This document shows, piece by piece, positions 56,961 through 64,000 of a stretch of DNA of 64,000 nucleotides. Below the pieces are notes generated by a model, which ran no database searches, was not told the DNA's origin, and saw nothing but the letters and a program-made list of their open reading frames with translations. The DNA is taken from positions 9,064,734 through 9,128,733 of the forward strand of contig ML660777.1 of NCBI GenBank assembly GCA_007570785.1, written 5' to 3'. This stretch comes from Antilocapra americana (Eukaryota; Chordata; Mammalia; Artiodactyla; Antilocapridae). Within the stretch, counting starts at the first letter, position 1. Every line of letters starts with the position of its first letter. Position numbers and translations under genes: made by a program.

Positions 56961-58173
56961 GGAAAGACAGGCACAACAGAAGGTGGGAAATTTATAAAGC
57001 TAGCAACTAGATAACAAGCTGAATGAAAGAAAGATGAACGTAAGTAGCATATAGGTTTTACATAAAAGTAAAAGCCTGTGTTAATATTTTTGCAACTTAG
57101 ATTGTAGGTAGACTAGAAACTGTCTGTAAATGTCATTAAAGGTAAACAGAATTTTCTTCTGATACAAGATGCTACTTCAGATCTGTCTCATGAGACCCAG
57201 CCCGTTAGTTGCCATTTTTCATTTATTCTAAGATAGGAAATAAGAAAATGAATGTATTACAAACTTTTAGAAATATTACTTTAAATACCATTTACAAATC
57301 ATATATCTTCTTTAAACTTCAGAAAGATGCAAAAAGATTTCATATTGATATTATGTATTAACTCTAATAGCATAAAGGCAAGTGCCAGTTAAGCCAACAG
57401 TTAAATCATTGAGTTTAACCTGACCTTGTAAAGTTCCTGGATACACAAATCATTACACACTCTCTCCTTTTCTGTTCTTCCCCAGGAGGCAATTTATCCC
57501 TGGACCTGCACACCAGGAGCCGTAAGACTGCCCACCCTTCTGCCCTCTCCCTCTCCCCTAAATGTCTGAGACTGCCAACTGTGGTTACTAGGAGATAATC
57601 AGTCCTGAGGCTTCTAGAGATCAAGCATCTCCTGACAGAGGGGCAGAAAGAAATTCTCTCCTACAAGGTCCAAGTACTTTATAATTGACCCAGTGCTTGT
57701 GGAGAAGATGACATCCTCACAACTCAAGCTAAGGGTTGCATAAATGGGCAGGTGTATGGAAAGCAGAGGATGATGGGGGTGGCGGGGAGCATAGGGTTAT
57801 TGGCTAATTCCCTTCCTGAAGCATTTAAACTTCACCAGAAAATTGGAGACTGAGCTGTTGGCATCTTGGTGTTTCTTAGCCTGTATTCACTGTACTGAGG
57901 CAATTGATGTGGTATGGAACTTCAGCAGTACTTTTCTTTGTTTGATTTTCTTCCTGAAATCTAATCCCTGAGCATGGTGGTAAACAAAAATAAACTAAGA
58001 ATGACTAGCAATAAAACATGAGCAAGAACAAACCAAATATTAATGTAAAAATAGCATTAATAGAAGCTGAAAATTGAATTTCACCACAGAAGAGTCACAG
58101 CAGAGCATGTTTTTTTAATCTTGCAAGTGGAGTGTAAGTATTCTGTAAGGGATCAGCTTACCCTTAAGAAATG

Positions 58174-58193
58174 ATATATATATATATATATAT
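58174..58193. repeat. (AT)n microsatellite
   Basis: About ten AT units. Confidence 0.92.
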
Positions 58194-58460
58194 TTTTGCT
58201 ACAGGCATTTGAATGCTTTAATAAAACATTTCAAGTTACATAGACATTTTTCCCTTCAAATATGTAGATTCTTTATAAAAAGGGCATAAGGTAACATTTT
58301 CACAGCAATTCTGAAAGTATGAAAGAACATTTTGCTGGGTGTTAGCATATCACAAGAGCATTCTATCAAGTGGAAAGTTACTGGCGTGTCTGGGTGTTTA
58401 CATAAGTATCTTCATCTCTACACTCTGCACCAAAAGATTATACAAGTCTCTTTTTGAAAC

Positions 58461-58493
58461 ATACACACACACACACACACAGACACACACACA
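58461..58493. repeat. (CA)n microsatellite
   Basis: About sixteen CA units with one G interruption (cacagacaca). Confidence 0.92.
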
Positions 58494-59019
58494 GCTGTTA
58501 AGGAGTTCACCATTTTTTATCATCATTATCTTCATTCTATCATTCTTCTTCATTACTAGTAGATTTCTTCATTGTCATCCCCACTCCTCACTTCATTCTC
58601 CCTTTGTCTCTACAGAAGCCAGAAACTACAGTAACATTTGTGAACTGCAATATCACTATGGTCATCCAACAATACTGAACTAAAACAAACACAAAAATGG
58701 AGAGAGAGAGATTTATTCAGTCCCCTCTGTATTTGTCAACTAAAAGGACAATTAAAATGTCTGTATGGTAAAGAACTTATTCAAATGGATAGCATTATTT
58801 ATATAAGACAGTAACTCTCAAGAATACAGCCAAAAAGAATAAAGAGTTTCTTAACAGCCAAAACAAATGTCAAAAATCCACATACTTCCCTTTTCGATGA
58901 GTCCCTCAGGTGGTCTCTCAAAGCCAACTTGCTTTTTCTTTTTAAGTTAATTAATGTATTAAAATGTTTCCTTAGGTTTAAATCAGACTTCCAGTCTATG
59001 AATTAAATCTTACTTTGTG

Positions 59020-59960
59020 ATAATGTATTTTAACAGTTTTATTGAGTTATAATTACATGGCACACAATTCATCTATTTAAAGTATGAAATTCAATGTTTT
59101 TAGTACTTTCACAGATATGCATGACTATCACCACAATCCATTCTAGAATATTTCCTCATCTCAAAAAGAAACCCCATAACATTTAGCATCATTCCCCTAT
59201 ACCCCTGTCCCTACCCCTATCTTAGCCCTCATCGAATAGGGCTAATATATTTTCTGCCTCTATAGGTTTCTTTTTCTGGGCTTTTATATCAATGAAATCA
59301 TATAAAATATGATCTTTGTGACCGGCTTCTATCACTAAGCATAATGTCTTCAAGGTTTATTCATATTGTAGTATGTATCAGTATTTCATTCCTTTCTATG
59401 GCCCTATAATACTCTGTTGAATGGATACACCATATTATACTTATCTATTGATATTTGTCATTGATAAATATATAGGTTATTTCCACCCTTTGGCTATTAT
59501 AAATCAATGCTACTCTAAACATTTTTGTACAAGCTTCTGGGTACAAAAGGCATCTATAACTAGGAGTGGAGCTGCTAGGTCATATGATAGGGATCTTCAG
59601 GTCTCTCTTTAATTGTTTGAAAAACTGCCAGATTGTTTTCCAAAGCAGCTGTACCATTTTACATTCCTACCAAGTGTATGAGGGTTCCAATTTCTCCACA
59701 TCCTCATCAACACTTGTTATCATTGGATGGTTTGATTGTAGCCATTCCAATGCATATGAAGTACTATCTCATTTACTACTCATGGATTTGATTTGCATTT
59801 CCCTGATGACTAATGCTGTCAAGCATTTTTTCATGTGCTTTTTGGCCATTTGTATATCTTTCTCAGAAAAATATAAGTTCATATCCTTTGCCCATTTTTT
59901 AATTGGGAGACAGTTTACTTTTACATTACACAGTATTTTAACAGCTGATTTTTTCAATTA
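59020..59960 (-). mobile_element. Old L1 (L1M-type) LINE, ORF2 end and 3' part
   Basis: Minus-strand L1. The 62-codon frame 59957-59769 contains [28 protein letters not shown] and IREMQIK, diagnostic for the C-terminal third of L1 ORF2p. Downstream, the antisense strings taggagtggagctgctaggt, cattttacattcctacc, ccaatttctccacatcctca and attgagttataattacatgg are in the expected order. Stops and indels throughout. ORF2p normally supplies endonuclease and RT for L1; only its tail end is present here. Confidence 0.88.
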
Positions 59961-60469
59961 AGAAATCATGAGAAATAGCAAATAATAAATGGGAAGGCAC
60001 TATTAGAGACAGATATGCTAGCTAACGTGACATAATAAAAGAAAAAATATTCTAAAAAACAAACATAAAACTTCAAAAAGCAGAACATTCAAAAAGCATC
60101 CAATCATACAGGACGGAGAGGAGTTTCAATGAGCTCCAACAGAATCTCTGTGTTACAATATGAAAACTGACTGAAGTTTACTGTGATTACCTTAAATTTT
60201 CTTTATAGGTTCATTTTTAATTCTATACAGACTGTTTACAAAAGACTGGGAGGTTTATAATATATTTTGGAGCTGTGGCAAAGGAGGATTATGAATACTT
60301 GCCATCAGCTACATTCTCTGAAATGTTTAACAACCAACTTTCCAGGGAGAAGGAAAGGTATGATTTGCACTTCCACCATAATCACTTTCAAGCTACCAAC
60401 TAACACAAGAAGTGGCTCAGGAGCCAGGAGAAGTCAGCTTGGACACACCACAGCTTGCGCGTGACTGGT
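59961..60469. other. Single-copy stretch
   Basis: Nothing recognised. Confidence 0.5.
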
Positions 60470-60650
60470 ATAAACGAGGCACTGTGTTAGTCTCTGTACA
60501 TCAGTTATAACCTCATTTACTGTTTTCAACAACCTTTAAGAGGAAATAAAATGTTCATCTTCAAAGTAAACTGAGGCTCAGAAAGGCTTTATAAACTTGC
60601 CCAGGGAGACACAGCTGGGAAATGCCATTCTGGTCTTTCCAACAACTATT
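60470..60650 (-). repeat. MIR SINE
   Basis: aggcactgtgttagtctctg, aaactgaggctcagaaaggc, aaacttgcccagggagacac and agctgggaaatgcc; clear antisense MIR. Confidence 0.82.
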
Positions 60651-61781
60651 TTTCCTATTCAGGATAAATTGATCCCTCATTTAAAAAAGTTAAACAAAAA
60701 CAAATTTTAAATTGGGTTAAAAGTCACTTCTGAAGGAGAGTCACCCATTATTTTGAAATTTTACTCATTAGGAATACCACGGGCCTTGTCATCCATCCAT
60801 GGGCAAGTGAAGTATAATGCACAGGTATTTAGATTCAGAAAAGGCTTCACAGAGAAAAATCAGCAGAGGCCTGTACAGTGATAAGTCCAAACTCAAGCAG
60901 GAATTTGCAAGTAAATCTTCTCAACACCCCAAGCAGTGTAGAAAGTGGCTCTGAGTAATCTAGAGATAGTCCCTTCCAGCTTGCAAGTAGCAGTATCTCC
61001 CGCCAAGACCAACCCCAGCCTGGGCGGGCATGGGACTCTCACCACACCAGTTCCACATGTCCCCAGTTCATGCATTCACAGATGCAAAGTCAGCACACTG
61101 ACACACCTCAACAAACAGCCTTACAGCAAAGTGCAGGAAATTCCATTCCAGCACTTATCATATAATATGTGTCATACTGTCATATAACCATATGCCCCTT
61201 ACTTGCACCGAGCATCAAAAACCAAGGGAGCACCTAACCACACTCTTTGCAAGGAGAGTAGGTATATCTTGGGAGTGAACATTACCAGGATTCTATTTAA
61301 ATTAAACACCAAATTCTCCACCCAGAAGCTAATGATCACTATACTTAAAATTTTCTAATTAGACAAACTGCATGGCAGGAATCGCTTACGCAATCAGTGG
61401 CAAGTTTCAACTTCTGTTTCCAGCCAGAATCAAAGAGGTGGGTTGATCTTACCACAGAATAACACATTCCCTTTGCCCTCCCTGGCACCCACTGTGGAAT
61501 ATATTACTCCATTATGGAAGCTACTATTGTGTTCCTGTTAGGTAAGGAGGATTTATAATTCAGCAACCATGCTTTGGTAATTATTTCTATACCAGCCAAG
61601 GCTCAAACCTCACCATATACCAAAGTCTACAAGGTTTCAATACTACAAAAAAATAAACAAAGGAGCTATCAGTAAAGGCTTTGGAAGTCTACTTTTAACT
61701 TACAGCAAGAATACAGAGCTATAATCTCTCAATATTTTCAAGAAACTGAGACCATTAATGTGCAATATTCCTCACTGTATT
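60651..61781. other. Single-copy stretch
   Basis: No repeat or gene recognised; opposed 60- and 80-codon frames at 60893-61187 have no domain. Confidence 0.5.
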
Positions 61782-61899
61782 TTCAGTTCAGTTCAGGTGC
61801 TCAGTCATGTCCTATGCTTTGCGATCCCATGGACTGCAGCACACCAGGCTTCCCCGTCCATCACCAATTCCTGGAGCTTGCTCAAACTCAAGTCCATTG
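61782..61899 (-). mobile_element. BovB LINE 3' end fragment
   Basis: cagttcagttcaggtgctca (the inverted gaactgaac family tail), ggactgcagcacaccaggct and ttgctcaaactcaagtccat. Only about 118 bases, strongly truncated. Confidence 0.85.
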
Positions 61900-63727
61900 T
61901 ATTTTGATCTTCCCTATATTAAATCTGAATGCCCTGAATAAAAAAATAAAATACATGCACTTTTTTTCTAACCTGTCACCCAACAAAGAAGACAATCAAC
62001 AGTAGCCTCATTCAGAGATCTTTGCTAAAAAGCAGAATGCTTTGACATGTATTACTGCCATCATTACAGATTAAGTAGTAGACACATAGGGGAGTAAGGG
62101 GAGGAAAGACAGCCTCCCCTCTCCACAGCCCACACTATTGGCAACCACATCCACCCTCTGTGGATGGTCCATTCATAACTAGAACCGCCTTCCTGGACAT
62201 GACAGCATTCTAACCCAACCTTCCTCATGCTGTGCTCTCTTCATCCTCCCTCCACTCCCCTCACGCTCCACTATGCAAGTCAGCCATCTGGAATCACATG
62301 TCCTTGGAGCCAGACTTTTGGTTCTTAGGAAATACAATAAACTAGCTTTATAAGCTAATGGAAAAAGAGTAAAGTAAATGATACCACTCATCCTCCTGCT
62401 TCCTATAGGTACATTCAAACGGCTCCCTGGGGTCTCCCAGAGGTAATGACTACTTTTTACTGACTCATCCCAAGAGCGATCCCCGGAATGAGGATTTCAG
62501 TCCAGGCCATAAGAAGAAATGACACCGTGTCAGGCTTCATCCTTGGTACTGGGGTGGAGGTGGCTGGAATAAGGAATGGGTGCAATGAGGACTGACCTTA
62601 TCAGTATGCACCTCCTTAACCATATGCAGATAGCCAAGCAGAAATCCAGCCAGCCTTACCTGGGGACTTTTCCATTCTCACATCTGTACAGATTAACCAC
62701 AATCAACATTTGAGTCACAACAGCCGACAAAGCAGACAGCTTGTAGAAAACAACCTTTTAGAATTCAAGCACCAGAAACACCAGTCTCGAGCAACAGTCC
62801 TTATCATAACCAAGATGTGAGTTGTGCAACCAATTTCATATGGCTGGAAGGTTCTTTTGTTTGGCAGCCAGGTAAATCAAGAGTTGACTCCTTTAAACAA
62901 TCTCCCTTCCCCTACATACCCTTCATACACAGAATTCCTTTTGAAGCCACCAAAAATCCCTTTTACAGGACAGAGGGATGAGAGCAATTCATTTGTTTTT
63001 ATATGAACCTATGCTCTCTCTCCAACTATCCAAGCTAGTTCCCTTTCCTTCTGCAGACCTCTTGTCAAAATTCTCACATTCCAGGAAGCTGTTTTCCCAC
63101 AATGGTTCTCCTCTAAATCAAAATGGCTGTGGTCCAAAGGTTGTGCCAAAATAAAATTCAAAGCACTGTCAGCAACGTCTCAGCAAAACGAGTGACATTT
63201 CCTTCTTCCATGTTTTTTACTTCTTAATTGTCATGTCTGTCCCAGTGAAGTGACAAACATCTGAGGTAGGAATTGCTTTTATCCTTGTTTTTTTTTTTTT
63301 TAAGAGCTTCAGATGATGACTCTACTCAATAAACTGAAAATCATTATTATATACAAATGCATATGCTAATGATGACCTGCAAGCTCAGATGGCAGAATGA
63401 ATAAACAATTACTGGCAAACACTATGGTATGGCATTTCAATGAAGTCATCACAGAATCACTAGCAATTATCCTCACAAACTTATGGTGAGGTGTCTATGG
63501 GCTTGGAGAAATGCATGCTTCTGTCTTAAAAAGAGAAATAGGAAAAACTCAAAATATTAAATTAAAAACCTTAACACTCAGATCCAGAAATAATATTGCA
63601 ATCTTATAAACACAAAGAGAGAGAGAGTAGCATGCCAAACAAAATGAAGTTTTGTTTAAAAAAGAAATCCTATCACATTAGTCAAAGGTTATTCCTTAGA
63701 AGCATGGCAAGTCTGATAAAACTAAAG
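61900..63727. other. Single-copy stretch
   Basis: About 1.8 kb with no recognised repeat or exon. A poly-T run lies at 63288-63301 and a short (GA)n at 63618-63628. Confidence 0.5.
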
Positions 63728-63904
63728 CAAAGAAGGGCTTCCTCCGTGGCTCAGCAGTAAAAAATCCTCCTGCAATGCAGAAGATGCAGGTTTGATCCCT
63801 GAGTCAGGAAGATCCCCTGGAGAAGGGAACGGTTATGCTACAGTCCATGGGGTCACAAAAGAGTCAGATACGACTTAGCAACTGAACAACACTGACAAAG
63901 AAGG
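63728..63904 (+). repeat. Bov-tA SINE with internal deletion
   Basis: Head gggcttcctccgtggctcag, aggtttgatccctgagtcag, then from gagaagggaacggttatg it jumps to ctacagtccatggggtcaca, losing about 60 bases of the usual body. caaagaagg at 63728-63736 recurs at 63896-63904 as a short target-site duplication. Confidence 0.85.
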
Positions 63905-64000
63905 CAAAGACATGAAATAGTTTTGACTGTTGTACAGTTTTAAGCTTTGTCTTGCTTGACATTGGGCAAGAAAAGTACTATATCCTGAAATCACCTTCTC

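Larger units (their letters stand above)
56961..59019. other. Mostly single-copy stretch
   Basis: No further family recognised, although decayed L3 may extend some way into it. It contains an (AT)n and a (CA)n microsatellite. The 114-codon frame at 58339-58683 reads through the CA repeat and is not a gene. Confidence 0.45.

Noticed and set aside
58339..58683. 114-codon plus-strand frame
   Set aside because: It reads through a (CA)n microsatellite (THTHTHTQ) and a T-rich run; not protein-like.
1..64000. A new multi-gene system (defence island, operon or biosynthetic cluster)
   Set aside because: No intact host or microbial coding region is supported; everything protein-like is a LINE relic or the NDUFA4 retrocopy.

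Overview
The window is non-coding DNA from a ruminant genome (cattle, sheep, goat or a close relative). The diagnosis rests on the repeats. There are five BovB (RTE-type) LINE pieces, about fifteen tRNA-Glu/BovB-derived Bov-tA SINEs, one BOV-A2 dimer and four CHR-type cetartiodactyl SINEs. These lie over a background of pan-mammalian fossils: MIR, L2, L3/CR1, old L1M, Tigger1, MER5A and MER20. I found no intact host protein-coding gene, no tRNA or rRNA gene and no CRISPR array. The longer open frames are either LINE relics or their antisense shadows. The window could lie between genes or inside a very long intron; the sequence alone does not decide this.

Layout. 0-4 kb is repeat-dense: a 2.6 kb minus-strand BovB with recognisable endonuclease and reverse transcriptase pieces, a MIR, three consecutive minus-strand Bov-tA copies and the 3' end of a ruminant L1. 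4-8.2 kb is almost repeat-free and holds a G-rich tract and a candidate conserved non-coding block. 8.2-9.3 kb carries a BovB 3' end and a processed NDUFA4 pseudogene with a 15-nt target-site duplication. 9.3-25 kb is mostly AT-rich single-copy DNA with scattered SINEs, MIR, L2, MER5A and a possible MLT1. 25-27.4 kb is degraded L1M, with a Tigger1 deletion derivative inserted in an L1M tail and flanked by TA. 28-32 kb holds MIR, L2, a fresh tandem duplication and several Bov-tA copies, including an inverted pair. 32-52 kb is single-copy DNA broken by SINEs, an L2 split by BOV-A2 and a split MIR. 52.4-53.9 kb is a plus-strand 5'-truncated BovB whose RT is broken by at least four stops and a frameshift. 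54-57 kb has a MER20 MITE, a BovB tail and a very old L3/CR1 LINE still readable as RT. 59-60 kb is an old minus-strand L1. The last 4 kb is mostly unique and ends with a Bov-tA copy.

The genes visible here are all mobile-element genes and are broken. L1-type LINEs are known to supply the machinery for processed pseudogenes, and BovB is believed to mobilise Bov-tA and BOV-A2, which share its 3' end. I see no previously undescribed biological system. The most informative objects are the L3 fossil, the NDUFA4 retrocopy, the Tigger1-in-L1M nesting, the local tandem duplication and the repeat-free island at 4-8 kb. Family names come from recognition of remembered consensus features, not from a database search, and repeat boundaries are usually good to 10-30 bases only.
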